A stretch of 64,000 nucleotides of DNA from Scytonema tolypothrichoides VB-61278 (GCF_000828085.3 NZ_JXCA02000001.1:312504-376503); one strand, 5' to 3'; positions 35,672-45,455 are shown, counted from the first letter of the stretch. The notes: a model not told the origin generated them from the sequence alone. Numbers and translations: made by a program.

Positions 35672-36991
35672 TTAGATAAACTCACGCGGATCTGTCACAT
35701 ACCCAGTGAGTGCGGAAGCTGCAGCGGTGAAGGGAGAAGCAAGATAAATTCCCGCTTCTTTATGTCCCATTCGTCCGGGGAAGTTGCGGTTGGTGGTGGA
35801 AACGCAAATTTCTGGTTCATTCATCCGCCCAAACGTGTCTTTGGGACCACCCAAGCAAGCGGCGCAGGAAGGTGCAGCGGGTTCAATACAACCAGCTTCT
35901 AAGAAAATTTCCGAGAGGGTTTGCTCTTGGTACTTGATTTTAAACAAATCTTCGTAAACTTTTTGGGTAGCAGGGACTATGTAGGTGGGAACTTTCACCT
36001 TATGACCTTTTAGAACTTGTGCTGCATGGAAAAAGTCTTCTGTTTTTCCACCCGTGCAGGAACCAATATAAACACGGTCAATCTTGACATCGCTGCACTC
36101 TCGTGCTGTTGCGCGGTTATCAGGGGAGTGAGGTTGGGCAACAACTGGTTCTAGTTTGGAAACATCGTAGTGATGTTCACTGTAGAACTTAGCATCTGAG
36201 TCTGTGTATACTGCCTCAAAAGGTTTGTCGGTACGCGCCCGTACATACTCAAACGTGGTTTCATCAGGAGCAATGGTACCATTCTTGCCACCAGCTTCAA
36301 TCACCATGTTACACAGGGTCATCCGTTCTTCCATCGTCATTCGTTCGACGGCTTCACCTGTAAATTCCATCGTCCGATAGGTTGCGCCAGAAACACTAAT
36401 ATCCCCAATAATTTGTAAAATCAGGTCTTTGGCTAACAAGTAAGGAGGCATTTCACCATCTAACACAAAACGCATGGTGGCGGGAACTTTGATCAACAGC
36501 TTGCCAGTCCCCATAATGAAGCCAGCGTCTGTGTTACCGATACCAGTGGCAAATTGACCGAAAGCACCAGCGTTACAGGTGTGAGAGTCAGTACCAAATA
36601 AAACTTCGCCTGGGCGGGTGTGACCTTCTTGGGCTAGGGCGACGTGGCAAACGCCTTTGTAGTCTGGGTTAGCTTTAAAGTTGCTCAGGTCAGTAATATC
36701 GTAAAAGTATTTTATACCTTGTTCTTTTGCAAAATCACGTAAAATATCAACGTTGCGGTTAGCGCGTGCGTCAGCCGTGAAAATATAATGGTCGGGAATT
36801 AGTACGATTTTTTCAGGGTCCCAGACTTTGGCGTCCGCACCAAACTCGCGTTTGAAAACGCCGATGGTTCCTGGTCCACAAACATCGTGTGTCATTAAAA
36901 GATCAACATTAACCCAGATATTTTCCCCCGGTTCGACAACCGAACGACCAGAGGCTTTCGCCAAAATTTTTTCTACAAGGGTCATGCCCAT
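35672..36991 (-). CDS. leuC: 3-Isopropylmalate dehydratase large subunit (aconitase superfamily)
   Basis: About 439 residues; with LeuD isomerises 2- to 3-isopropylmalate in leucine synthesis. A 4Fe-4S enzyme with cluster cysteines in YIGSCTGGK and APSCAACLGG; substrate motifs FGTDSHTCNAGAFG and VCGPGTIGVF. The sequence is of the shorter archaeal/HacA-like type, which cyanobacteria use as LeuC; homoaconitase activity is a less likely alternative. ATG 36991 (MGMTLVEKIL) fits the family start. leuD is not in the window. Confidence 0.92.
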   Translation of the reverse strand: MGMTLVEKILAKASGRSVVEPGENIWVNVDLLMTHDVCGPGTIGVFKREFGADAKVWDPEKIVLIPDHYIFTADARANRNVDILRDFAKEQGIKYFYDITDLSNFKANPDYKGVCHVALAQEGHTRPGEVLFGTDSHTCNAGAFGQFATGIGNTDAGFIMGTGKLLIKVPATMRFVLDGEMPPYLLAKDLILQIIGDISVSGATYRTMEFTGEAVERMTMEERMTLCNMVIEAGGKNGTIAPDETTFEYVRARTDKPFEAVYTDSDAKFYSEHHYDVSKLEPVVAQPHSPDNRATARECSDVKIDRVYIGSCTGGKTEDFFHAAQVLKGHKVKVPTYIVPATQKVYEDLFKIKYQEQTLSEIFLEAGCIEPAAPSCAACLGGPKDTFGRMNEPEICVSTTNRNFPGRMGHKEAGIYLASPFTAAASALTGYVTDPREFI

Positions 36992-37098
36992 AGCTTCGCG
37001 CGTTCTTTTTGTGCAAGGGTACAAATTATATGCTACATGGCAGGTAGTCTGTCAACCAAACTTAATTACCTCTAGATGCGATGAACGAGTCTTTTTAG

Positions 37099-38148
37099 AT
37101 GGCTAACCTACCCGATAATTTGGAAATTAATGAAACGACTGCGGCACAATTTGCCCAATTAGTGCTGGATTGTATCGAGCAGGAGTATCCCAACAGTAAT
37201 CTATATTGGGCTAATAGTGACGAGGATATAAAACCACCGCGTGAATTGACTCCCGCTTTTTATGGCTGCTTAGATTGGCATTCCGCCGTACACGGTCACT
37301 GGTTGCTGGTACGTCTGATTCGTCACTTCCCTGACGCCTCCTTTAGTGCACCGGCAAAGCAAGCACTTGAGGAAAGCTTAACGCCTGAGAAGATTCAAGG
37401 AGAGATTGCCCATTTCCAGCGGCTGCCCTTTTTTGAATGTCCTTATGGCATGGCATGGCTTCTGCAACTCGCTGCAGAACTTCATGAATGGAATGATGTT
37501 CAAGCTAAAAAATGGCGGATTGTATTGGAACCACTAGAGAAGTTGATTGCAAGTAACTTACACAGGTGGCTTGACGCACTGAAACTCCCGGATCGCACAG
37601 GGATGCATAACCAAACAGCTTTTGCACTTGGTTTGGTGCTGGATTGGGCAAGGATTACCGAAAATGCTGACTTCACTCGATTAGTGGAGAACAAGGCACA
37701 GCAATTCTATCTCAACGATCAGAACTATTCGTTACAATTTGAGCCATTGGGCTACGATTTTTCTTCTCCTTGCCTTGCGGAAGCAGACCTCATGCGGCGA
37801 GTACTTCCAACAATAGCTTTTACTGACTGGTTCACTAATTTTCTTCCACAAATACCCGTTGATAATTCAGTAAATTGGTTAGAACCTCTCAAAGTAGATA
37901 ATCCTAAAGACTATATGCAATCCCACTTCCACGGTCTTAATCTCAGTCGCGCTTGGATGCTTGAGGGCATCATTTCTGGATTGCCCAATGACGATCGCCG
38001 CATAGAAACACTTCGCGCTTGCGCCGTTCACCACCGTCAAAGTGGACTAGCAGATGTTGTGAGTGAACATTATGCAGCTAGTCACTGGATAGGAACTTTT
38101 GCTGTTTACCTCATAACGAATCGTGGGTTGCAAAGGCAAATTATTTGA
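37099..38148 (+). CDS. DUF2891-family protein
   Basis: 349 residues, soluble, helical. Family marks: PAFYGCLDWHSAVHGHWLLVRL, ECPYGMAWLLQLAAEL, FEPLGYDFSSPCLAEADLMRRVL and HYAASHWIGTFAVYL. The many conserved His, Trp and Asp residues and the likely alpha/alpha toroid suggest a sugar-active or related enzyme (inference); no function is established to my knowledge. Divergent from leuC. Confidence 0.85.
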   Translation: MANLPDNLEINETTAAQFAQLVLDCIEQEYPNSNLYWANSDEDIKPPRELTPAFYGCLDWHSAVHGHWLLVRLIRHFPDASFSAPAKQALEESLTPEKIQGEIAHFQRLPFFECPYGMAWLLQLAAELHEWNDVQAKKWRIVLEPLEKLIASNLHRWLDALKLPDRTGMHNQTAFALGLVLDWARITENADFTRLVENKAQQFYLNDQNYSLQFEPLGYDFSSPCLAEADLMRRVLPTIAFTDWFTNFLPQIPVDNSVNWLEPLKVDNPKDYMQSHFHGLNLSRAWMLEGIISGLPNDDRRIETLRACAVHHRQSGLADVVSEHYAASHWIGTFAVYLITNRGLQRQII

Positions 38149-38233
38149 ACATAAAATTCCTACCTAGCGCAGATGCAGAAATTCTCTGCTAACCTCTAAC
38201 GTACAACAACAATCGAGTCTGAGAGATTAACTT

Positions 38234-39565
38234 GTGGATGTTATATTAGAGCGATCGCACCAACTCAAACAAGACCTCACTGATTTTGTCTACGACGCTG
38301 AAGGCGAACTTGCACAAGCATTGGAAACCTACGCTGCGCTTAAGTCTCGTCGTGGAAGCGGTGATAATTTTCAACAAGAACTGATTATTGACTCGTTTAT
38401 TACAGAAGGGCGTGTCGGCGACTCCTCACCATTAGATTTGTTTATCCAAAGCTATCAAGAGTTGTCTAAGGTTGACCGCGAACTTATCAAAAGTTGGCAT
38501 CGCACTTTTAGCGGCTTATTTGCTATTACAAAAATCTTATCTGATGGCTTTGAATTAAGGAACTGGTTGACAGACAAATACTATATTGTCAAGCCAAACA
38601 CTCCCCAAAAACTAAATGAAATGTCTCGGTTGAAAGAAGGAGAAATTTTACTGACTCGCATTTCTCCTGTCACGGATAGCTACTGGACTTTTTTCAGTCC
38701 CTACACACAAATGGGTAAATTGGGCAAACCAAAACTAGCAGTAGCTATTGGTAATTTTAAAGATAATTACAAAGACAATCTTTATGGTGATGCTCCAGAC
38801 TTACTAGAGGAAGCTTGGAAATCTGTAGGAATCTATCATCAGCAGTTTTTAGATTTTTTTGGTTCTGATGAAGTCACACTCCCAGGATACCAACTCAACA
38901 AAAAGATTGCTGAATTTCAAGAAATATTAACGAAAAAACGTTTGGAAGAAGCAGGGATTGACCCTGACAAATCACTAGGAGATGTTGCACAAGAAGCTGG
39001 TTTAGGTGAAGAAGAAATCAAAGCAGTCGCAGAAGAATTTGGTGCTGACTCTCAAGCCGTTTCACAAATGTTTGACAAGAAAAACAGCGGCAGTAAAATG
39101 GTCATGCCAAAAGTTGATTTACCTGCTGAACTGAAAAAAGCAGAACAGGTGACAGCTATATCTCATCCCCGATGGGGACAGATGTTTCTGCCAACCTACT
39201 CTAAAATCAAGACAATATTAGAAGCAGAGGATTGGCAAAGTGTAGAAGGTGCCGAAAAACTGATTCGTTTTTATCTGGAAGATAAAAGTATTAATGCTTT
39301 TATTTGGCATCGTTTAGCCCAGGAGTATCCAACGCAATTAGAAAAAGTACTGCAAACGTTTCTTCAACGACCAAATTTTCAGCTTCCAAATGACTTAGAT
39401 ACACTCTTGCAAGAATACAACAAACCTATAGAACCAGAATTACCAGAAATTGCCAGCGTACCAGTACATCTGCATAATTTATTCCAAGAAGCTTTGATGG
39501 AAGTTAGTAAATCTAAGCCCAAAGGGAAAAGTCAAAACCAAACTGCTAAGGGCTTTGGGAAGTGA
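38234..39565 (+). CDS. Conserved hypothetical protein, 443 residues
   Basis: Not assigned to a domain. Soluble, mixed alpha/beta. The N-terminal 230 residues include LKEGEILLTRISPVTDSYWTFFSPYTQMGKLGKPKLAVAIG in parts; a helical acidic middle with LGDVAQEAGLGEEEIKAVAEEFG follows, and then SHPRWGQMFLPTYSKIKTILEAED, a pattern reminiscent of SEC-C-less PBS/UPF proteins but not diagnostic. The tail is Lys-rich. The start is GTG at 38234. It stands 86 bases after the DUF2891 gene and may be co-transcribed. Confidence 0.7.
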   Translation: MDVILERSHQLKQDLTDFVYDAEGELAQALETYAALKSRRGSGDNFQQELIIDSFITEGRVGDSSPLDLFIQSYQELSKVDRELIKSWHRTFSGLFAITKILSDGFELRNWLTDKYYIVKPNTPQKLNEMSRLKEGEILLTRISPVTDSYWTFFSPYTQMGKLGKPKLAVAIGNFKDNYKDNLYGDAPDLLEEAWKSVGIYHQQFLDFFGSDEVTLPGYQLNKKIAEFQEILTKKRLEEAGIDPDKSLGDVAQEAGLGEEEIKAVAEEFGADSQAVSQMFDKKNSGSKMVMPKVDLPAELKKAEQVTAISHPRWGQMFLPTYSKIKTILEAEDWQSVEGAEKLIRFYLEDKSINAFIWHRLAQEYPTQLEKVLQTFLQRPNFQLPNDLDTLLQEYNKPIEPELPEIASVPVHLHNLFQEALMEVSKSKPKGKSQNQTAKGFGK

Positions 39566-39590
39566 GAGTTTCAATAGGTTCCAAAAAAAC

Positions 39591-39622
39591 AACTGCCTCC
39601 TTAAGGGAAGCAGTTTTTAAAA
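39591..39622 (+). terminator. Terminator after the 38234 gene
   Basis: AACTGCCTCC (39591-39600) pairs, with one mismatch, with GGGAAGCAGTT (39605-39615), then TTTAAAAA. It lies 26 bases after the stop codon. Confidence 0.7.
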
Positions 39623-39710
39623 ACCTACAGAGTGTTGTAACCTCCTTACAGCCAAGTTATTTGACCAAAACTAGGGGTGTAGGGGTGTAAGGGGAAAGAG
39701 AAACTATTAC

Positions 39711-39906
39711 TAGGAGTTAGGAGTTAGGAGTTGGGAGTTGACGCCTAAATCCAAGTTTTGGGTTTCTCCTCCCCAAATCCCAATTCCCAAATCCCAAATC
39801 GCAATTCCTAATTTTTTGTACAAGAAAGCCCCAGAGTTAATAAGGGTACTCACCGCCCCCACTAAATTTTTAATTTAGTGGTCTTGTGGGTACTCACCGC
39901 CCCCAC
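39711..39906. repeat. Tandem TAGGAGT heptamers and a 19-bp direct repeat
   Basis: 39711-39740 holds four TAGGAGT-like heptamers (the last changed to TGGGAGT). 39844-39862 and 39888-39906 are identical 19-mers, GGGTACTCACCGCCCCCAC, with a 44-base period; the unit between contains AAATTTTTAATTT. The rest of the gap (39623-40118) has CCCAAATCCCAAT-type words and no supported gene. Confidence 0.75.
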
Positions 39907-40118
39907 CAATAACTCCGAACGGGCACAATGCCTTGCGTCCCTTCACACCCTTACACCCTTAGTTGTTGTCACCCTTTCAACCAATTTTTTGCATAGCAAA
40001 CAGAGGCGGAAAGGGTGGTTAAGTTTTTGCAATCTCCATAACACTCACCACCAAATCAAGGACGCCTTATTCCTCATGGAAGGGTGGGAGTGCCAAATGA
40101 TTAAGTCGGCTGACGAAT

Positions 40119-40265
40119 TTAGGCAATATCTTCGCGTTCTATGTATAACAACAGAAACGCAAAAACTACACTTGGAACAACCCAACCAATGACTGGAACA
40201 AAGATGGAAGACAGATATGAAGCTGCGTACATGAGGATGGGAGGTAAAAATGAAGCTGTGTACAT
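40119..40265 (-). CDS. psaI: Photosystem I reaction centre subunit VIII
   Basis: 48 residues, one membrane helix. The sequence reads MYTASFLPPIL..., then SSIFVPVIGWVVPSVVFAFL and the ending LLYIEREDIA; the FVPVIGWVVP core and the YIERED tail are the hallmarks of PsaI from Nostoc-type cyanobacteria. It is a small subunit near PsaL and PsaB at the trimer/tetramer interface of photosystem I. The ATG at 40265 follows AGGAA at seven bases. No psaL lies next to it, unlike many cyanobacteria. Too short for normal ORF cut-offs; an overlapping plus-strand frame hides it. Confidence 0.9.
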   Translation of the reverse strand: MYTASFLPPILMYAASYLSSIFVPVIGWVVPSVVFAFLLLYIEREDIA

Positions 40266-40377
40266 AAAATATTCCTATCCAATCAAACAACAATTCAAAA
40301 TGAGCTTACTGCAAATCTTGCATGATTTTTCAAATTCTAAAGATTTTTAACACAGCACCGTTCAAAAGAAAGACTGT

Positions 40378-42867
40378 TCACGTACCGAAAACTTCGTCTA
40401 GCTGCAACCTAGGTAAGTCTGGAGGTATCACAGTCCGGAGGATAGAGACTTTGTGGCTTTCTTGCTGAGTCGTCTTGTTCACGGCGATCGCCTCCAAGCG
40501 AATTTCCAAACACCCAAAAGGAACCCTCAGATGAGTGATTTCTTCCAACACTCCAGCAGGGTTAAGCCGTAAATTTGTTAACCAACGCGGTTCACCTATC
40601 AACCCACGAGTTTGGCAATCCAAAATCCATAACTTCACAGCCACTTCATCAGCTACTGGCGCTAACTGGACGCATATCCTCACAAATTTTCCAGAGATCA
40701 GTTCGCCTGATGGCAAATGCAGTTGCGGAACTGGTAATGGTTCCGTGATTTCTGCTAAGACTGGTAAACCAACAGATAGATCTGAGACTGATTCTTGTTT
40801 TTGTTTGGAAGGTTGATTTTTGAAAGTCTCAGGTTCGGTTTCATCAAATATATCCTCGACAACAATTTCGTGTACCAACCTAGCCGACAATATTCTCCCA
40901 TCAAGGGAGTTAGGAGGTTGGGGAGATGGTGAAGGGGATATTTTGTTCGCTTCGCGTGCCTCAAGGGGATATTTTATTCGCTTTGCGTACCCTTTCGCCG
41001 CACGCGTACCGGAGGGATAGGGCATATTTTGAATTGTTTTGTCCTCTTGAGTCTCTATACCAACCTCTTCCTCGATTTGCGTGCGTTCTAAATCATTAGC
41101 ATCTGCATGTGTTTGCGTTTCTTTGTTAACCTCATCAGATACGTGATTTTGGCTGGCGACAATATAAATATCGTCGTCTTGGTTTTGCAAATTAATCGGT
41201 TCAGGCAAGGAGTATCCTTGAGTATGCATCCACTTTCTAATCAAGGGCGAGATGTTGGGGCTTCCTGTCGTGATGAGTTGAGAATTATGGGGAATGACTA
41301 ATTTGACAAACGTGTCTTGAGGTTGTGCGTTGTCTTTTGCTAATTTTGCTGCATCTTCATCAAAAGATGAAATCTGAGATTGTGTCTCTTCTACAATTGA
41401 TTTCGCGGCATCCTCGTTATGAATCTCAGTTGTATACTGCTGTTCGTCAACTGACTCATAACGCATGATGCCTTTTGTTGTATTCTGGGATGTTTTGAGT
41501 CGTCTCAGGTAGGGTAAAGTTGTCTCCATCCTGATGACTTTACTAACAACCGTGATTGTGCTGTCGTCCCTGTCTGACTCGAACTTTGAAGAAGGTTCCC
41601 AAACAACTACAGGAGTCATTATCCGATTTTGATGCGGAATAAAACTTGGTAGTTGAGGTGAAATTCCTACTGGTTTACGACGTAATGGCGGATCAATTTT
41701 GGGTGGCAAAGATTTTTTGGGAGATGGCTGCAACAGATGCGATTTCGCTTTTTTTGGCGTTTTTGCTAAATTGAAAAGTTGCAAATCTAGAGGTGTGGAT
41801 ACTTTTTTGGCAACTGACGTTGTCAGTGCTGCAGAAGATACTGCTTGATGTTGTATTGTGTCTAGTTCATTTTTTTTGGCTTTAGCACTGATTGCCAGTA
41901 ATTCTGTGACATCTGCTGTCATTGTGAAAAACTGGTTAGTTAACAGTGTGGTTTTACCATCTATCGTCAAGATGCCATATAAACTGATTTCTCCCAAAAT
42001 CAGCTTGGATTCACAATTAGCTGGAACCTCTATGGAACATCTGATTTGAAATGGTATTAACTTTTCGCTTAAGGATTGCCGCACTCGCCTGATAACTTTA
42101 GAATCTTGAGGTGAACGCAGTTCTATTCTGATTTCTCCTGCGTAGACTCTTTCATAATTTGATGCTAGGCTCAGATCTAAATTCGTCGTTTCTTTTTGCT
42201 CTACACGCCCATTGATTGTGAGAGTTTGCCCCCAAGGAACAGTGTAAAAATCTTCCTGAAGTTTCAACACTAGCGGTGGTTCTAGCGTTTGATTTGAAAA
42301 ATCCTCAATTGCTGGTACCAATTGAGAATCAGGTAAAGCAATCTCTATTAAGTTTTGTAAAATTTGCTCTACTTTCTCACCTTTGAGCCAAACTGGGCTA
42401 ATTGGCTGCGAAATCATCGCTTCTTCTTCAAGCAATTCATCGTTAAAGACAGGAAATTCTTCCTGATCGACTCTTGACACCCAAGTGTTCTCCTCTTGTC
42501 GTCCCACCTCTATAACTACTATAGGTAGGACTTTTAACTCAACACAATGTTGCCAAGGTTGATTGACAAAGTGTGACATCAAGTTAGCGGAACAACATAA
42601 CTCCCAAACTCCTGGCTTGAGATAACTAAAGGGAAGAACTGCGATTAAGCCTTCAGAGTTTGTACAACGCGATCGCTTTTGAATTCGCCGCTTCGGTGGA
42701 AACTCCATCGTTGAACTATGGGTGATCTGCACGTACATATCAGTGTTAGTCAGGTCAGTTCGAGCTAAAATTCTATACCGACCTTCTACAATTTCTATAT
42801 TTGGGGATTCTATGGGACTCCAAGAGCGATCGCCCTGTTTCTGTATCAGAAATTGCCAGTGTTCCAT
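40378..42867 (-). CDS. Large hypothetical protein, last gene of the VWA-tubulin-MotAB-like locus
   Basis: 829 residues, no recognised domain. Residues 1-330 look like two or three beta-sandwich modules (WQFLIQKQGDRSWSP, YVQITHSS, LPFSYLKPGVWELC; then EIRIELRSPQDSKVIRRVR). The middle (about 340-700) is Pro/Ser/Thr/Gln-rich and disordered, and contains a piece encoded by dispersed repeats (about 615-655). The last 110 residues are again compact (LPSGELISGKFVRICVQLAPVADEVAVKLWILDCQTR...). No signal peptide or membrane helix. It lies 180 bases after the MotB-like gene on the same strand and is probably part of the same transcription unit. A structural or adaptor role is plausible (inference). Confidence 0.75.
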   Translation of the reverse strand: MEHWQFLIQKQGDRSWSPIESPNIEIVEGRYRILARTDLTNTDMYVQITHSSTMEFPPKRRIQKRSRCTNSEGLIAVLPFSYLKPGVWELCCSANLMSHFVNQPWQHCVELKVLPIVVIEVGRQEENTWVSRVDQEEFPVFNDELLEEEAMISQPISPVWLKGEKVEQILQNLIEIALPDSQLVPAIEDFSNQTLEPPLVLKLQEDFYTVPWGQTLTINGRVEQKETTNLDLSLASNYERVYAGEIRIELRSPQDSKVIRRVRQSLSEKLIPFQIRCSIEVPANCESKLILGEISLYGILTIDGKTTLLTNQFFTMTADVTELLAISAKAKKNELDTIQHQAVSSAALTTSVAKKVSTPLDLQLFNLAKTPKKAKSHLLQPSPKKSLPPKIDPPLRRKPVGISPQLPSFIPHQNRIMTPVVVWEPSSKFESDRDDSTITVVSKVIRMETTLPYLRRLKTSQNTTKGIMRYESVDEQQYTTEIHNEDAAKSIVEETQSQISSFDEDAAKLAKDNAQPQDTFVKLVIPHNSQLITTGSPNISPLIRKWMHTQGYSLPEPINLQNQDDDIYIVASQNHVSDEVNKETQTHADANDLERTQIEEEVGIETQEDKTIQNMPYPSGTRAAKGYAKRIKYPLEAREANKISPSPSPQPPNSLDGRILSARLVHEIVVEDIFDETEPETFKNQPSKQKQESVSDLSVGLPVLAEITEPLPVPQLHLPSGELISGKFVRICVQLAPVADEVAVKLWILDCQTRGLIGEPRWLTNLRLNPAGVLEEITHLRVPFGCLEIRLEAIAVNKTTQQESHKVSILRTVIPPDLPRLQLDEVFGT
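40930..41025. repeat. Repeat insertion inside the 829-residue gene
   Basis: Two 31-base near-copies start with AAGGGGATATTTT at 40932 and 40963, followed by TTCGCCGCACGCGTACCGGAGGG. The words GTTCGCTTCGCGTGCC and GCACGCGTACCGG match the dispersed palindrome family. The insertion leaves the frame open and falls in the disordered linker. Confidence 0.6.
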
Positions 42868-43047
42868 GTTGAGTGATGCCCAGATCGTAGAGATACCCTG
42901 GTTATACTAAGATAATATTGCTTGCCAGTTTAACTCAGTATTTTAAAATTTCATCACCGGATTCTGTTGTTTTCATTCAAACATGGACAAGGTTGGGATT
43001 ACGTGTGGCAAGCTGCTGGCTGAATTATCAGAATCGTGCGTTTTCAC

Positions 43048-43707
43048 TCACTTGACTTCTCGCACTTTGCCAAGGCGAGTAAAACGAATTTCAATGCGTC
43101 TGCGTGTCGCATCTGCCTGACGCTGGTTCTTGGGAATAGGGGCAAACTCTCCACTCGGTAATATTAACTGTGCTGCCGAATAAGCGCGAAACTTAACTCC
43201 TGGCATTTTACGCTGCTGCTTCTGGATTTTACGCAGTTCTTTCACTACCGCCAGGGAACGCATTAGTCCCAAGTCAGCGTTAGAACCGGCATTAAGATTC
43301 CTTACTGAACCGTTAGTACTAGCTGCTGCTTCTAAATACTTGTCTAGATTGCTTGTTGTACTACCAATAGGTTGCTCATCCGTGTGACCGATAATTTCAA
43401 CAGTATTGATGTTAAAATCTTTTGTAGTTTGTTCAATGTCAGGTGCTATTTTATTTGTGATGTAATTCAACATTGCCGGAGGAATTGCCGCGCTGCCTGG
43501 ATCAAATCTGTAATTTTCATCTTTAATCAACAGAATTGGCGGTGTCCCTGTATTTGTTTTCAGAGATATTTGTGATGTAGTATACTTGACGCTAGCTATT
43601 AACAGTAATAATAGAATTATCATGAAGGCATTGGACATTAAATCCGTAAAAGCCTGCCAGATGTTTAAGTCTTCACTATTATCGGTATGTCGCGCTCGAC
43701 GAGCCAT
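43048..43707 (-). CDS. MotB/ZorB-like membrane protein with OmpA domain
   Basis: 219 residues. One N-terminal helix (about 23-41) is preceded by IWQAFTDLMSNAFMIILLLL: Asp22 aligns with the ion-conducting Asp of MotB (YADFMTAMMAFF). The C-terminal half is an OmpA/MotB peptidoglycan-binding domain with VEIIGHTDEQPIG, a DLGLMRSLAVVKEL helix and the closing DATRRRIEIRF. It would form the outer part of an ion-driven stator with the MotA-like protein, whose gene ends 72 bases upstream. No flagellar genes are present. It resembles ZorB of Zorya, but the other Zorya genes are missing. Confidence 0.85.
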   Translation of the reverse strand: MARRARHTDNSEDLNIWQAFTDLMSNAFMIILLLLLIASVKYTTSQISLKTNTGTPPILLIKDENYRFDPGSAAIPPAMLNYITNKIAPDIEQTTKDFNINTVEIIGHTDEQPIGSTTSNLDKYLEAAASTNGSVRNLNAGSNADLGLMRSLAVVKELRKIQKQQRKMPGVKFRAYSAAQLILPSGEFAPIPKNQRQADATRRRIEIRFTRLGKVREVK

Positions 43708-43779
43708 AAGTTGAAGATGGAATTTTACTATTGATAAATCTTTGTTATATAGGAATTGTATTTAATCTAAGTTCTTCTC

Positions 43780-45360
43780 TTATTTACTAGTTTTCGCATC
43801 TCTCAGTTGGTAAATTACCTGCTGTATATCACTAATTTGTCGAATAACCTTTGCCATTAAAACTTGATAGCTTTTAATGTTATGTTCCGTTGTTTCTTCA
43901 AGACCTCCAAGCAACAATTTACCCATTTTTTGGTATTCGGAAATGACTTTCACATCGTTATTTCTTATTAATTCCATTAAATCTAACTTAAAGGTGTCAA
44001 CTTTGACACTTAACTCATTGGCATATCCTTCAAGTTGGGCAATGACAGTTTCAACTTTTTGGTTATTGGTACCGATTAAAGACTCAATAGCTGAATTTAC
44101 CTGTTCTGTATAGCTTACTATAGTCTTTACCAACTCCTCCCAACTATCGGCTTTATTCACAATTCTTTTCTCTAAATTATCAAGTCTGTTAATAGCATTT
44201 GAGAAACTTTTAGCTCCTTGTTTTAGTTGGGGAATAATCTGCCCAAGAGAGTTTTGGTTAGTTTGATGCAACTCTAACACAGAGACTGAAGTTTGATGAA
44301 CACTCTTGATCTCTTCTCCCAAGTTTAGTAACTCTTGGCTACAACGCTGAACTTCACTCACTGCTGTTGCAATAGATATTACTGTTTCAGCTAAACTTGC
44401 AGCCGATTGGGAAAATCTGTGGTGTGTTCCTGCCAAATCTGTTGTCGCCTCTGATAATTTCTGGGGAAACTCGCTATTTTTAAATGTTTCAGCAGCAAAC
44501 TTAAATTCAATAGCAGCAGCAGATATAGTGCCAGAAGATTGTGTAAAACTATCATAAACTTGCCTTGCTAGTTCATTGGCTTTCTTATTTTCTTCTGCAA
44601 TTTCCTTGGCGACTTTTCCTAAAGATTTCTCAAGCACATCCCGAACATTATTGCCAAAGTTAGTTAAAAACTCATTTTGCAGAGAAGTCATTCTGTCAAC
44701 CGCTTTATCAAGGCGAGTATGCCCATCTATTGTTGGTTGATAAACATTATCTAAGTAATCTTCTAAAGAACTAATCAGTCGATACTTAGCTAGGCTAGTA
44801 TTTTTCATCCAGTTAAATACTATTAAAGAAGCACTGAAAAAGAGTCCTGTTAAACTGGTAAGAAAGGCAACGCTCATGCCTTGTAGTGGTTTTTCTAATT
44901 CAGCCACTAAATCACTAACATTCCTGGCAGTAGTTTGATTGATGGTTTGACTTAGTGCTGACAAATTCATTGTCATACCTATAAAAGTACCAAGTAAGCC
45001 AAATGCTAGCAGTAAGTTAGGCAAAATGCGGCAGAAGTAATCTATTTGTTCGCAGCGGACTTGTTTATTAAAAATGAATAACTTAAGTTCAATCTTTTTT
45101 TGACTGTACACTTGATCTATTAAAGCCGCTGTATTAACATTATCTAATGTGAGACTAGCTTTTTCATATCTCATTTTTAGGGTTTGAACAATTGAGGGTT
45201 CTCTGACACTTCTGTTTCCCTCAATTAGCATTTTAACTTTATCAGCTTCATCTACAATATGTTGATAAAGACGCCAGCGTAATAAAATAGCAGCTATAGA
45301 TGGTATAAGGACGAATACAATAATGAGAAAAATTAAGTAAAGTGGTAGTGGTGGCATCAA
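43780..45360 (-). CDS. MotA/ExbB/ZorA-like stator protein with long coiled tail
   Basis: 526 residues. Three membrane helices: 5-27, 112-133 (LPNLLLAFGLLGTFIGMTMN) and 162-184 (MSVAFLTSLTGLFFSASLIV). The GLLGTFIGMTMNL and SLTGLFFSASL motifs are those of the MotA/TolQ/ExbB proton-channel domain. From about 215 to the end runs a 300-residue helical tail of heptads, rich in Thr, Ser, Gln and Asn, resembling the ZorA tail or a chemoreceptor-like rod. Gene order MotA-like then MotB-like is the standard stator pair. Upstream is the tubulin-like gene (95-base gap), so the tail may contact the filament (inference). Confidence 0.85.
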   Translation of the reverse strand: MMPPLPLYLIFLIIVFVLIPSIAAILLRWRLYQHIVDEADKVKMLIEGNRSVREPSIVQTLKMRYEKASLTLDNVNTAALIDQVYSQKKIELKLFIFNKQVRCEQIDYFCRILPNLLLAFGLLGTFIGMTMNLSALSQTINQTTARNVSDLVAELEKPLQGMSVAFLTSLTGLFFSASLIVFNWMKNTSLAKYRLISSLEDYLDNVYQPTIDGHTRLDKAVDRMTSLQNEFLTNFGNNVRDVLEKSLGKVAKEIAEENKKANELARQVYDSFTQSSGTISAAAIEFKFAAETFKNSEFPQKLSEATTDLAGTHHRFSQSAASLAETVISIATAVSEVQRCSQELLNLGEEIKSVHQTSVSVLELHQTNQNSLGQIIPQLKQGAKSFSNAINRLDNLEKRIVNKADSWEELVKTIVSYTEQVNSAIESLIGTNNQKVETVIAQLEGYANELSVKVDTFKLDLMELIRNNDVKVISEYQKMGKLLLGGLEETTEHNIKSYQVLMAKVIRQISDIQQVIYQLRDAKTSK

Positions 45361-45455
45361 AACACTCTTAATAATTTAGGAGTATGTTTAAAACTAATAT
45401 GTTGTAGTTTGTAGTCGTTAAGCTACGAAGATAGCGAAACAACAAACCAGTCATG

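Noticed and set aside
39878..40192. 104-codon plus-strand frame
   Set aside because: Starts inside the direct repeat, overlaps psaI and has no conserved features.
40141..40350. 69-codon plus-strand frame
   Set aside because: Antisense to psaI, which has a clear family match and ribosome binding site.
43048..45360. Zorya defence system
   Set aside because: The two stator-like proteins fit ZorA/ZorB, but no ZorC, ZorD or ZorE gene is present on either side; the neighbours are tubulin-like and VWA proteins instead.
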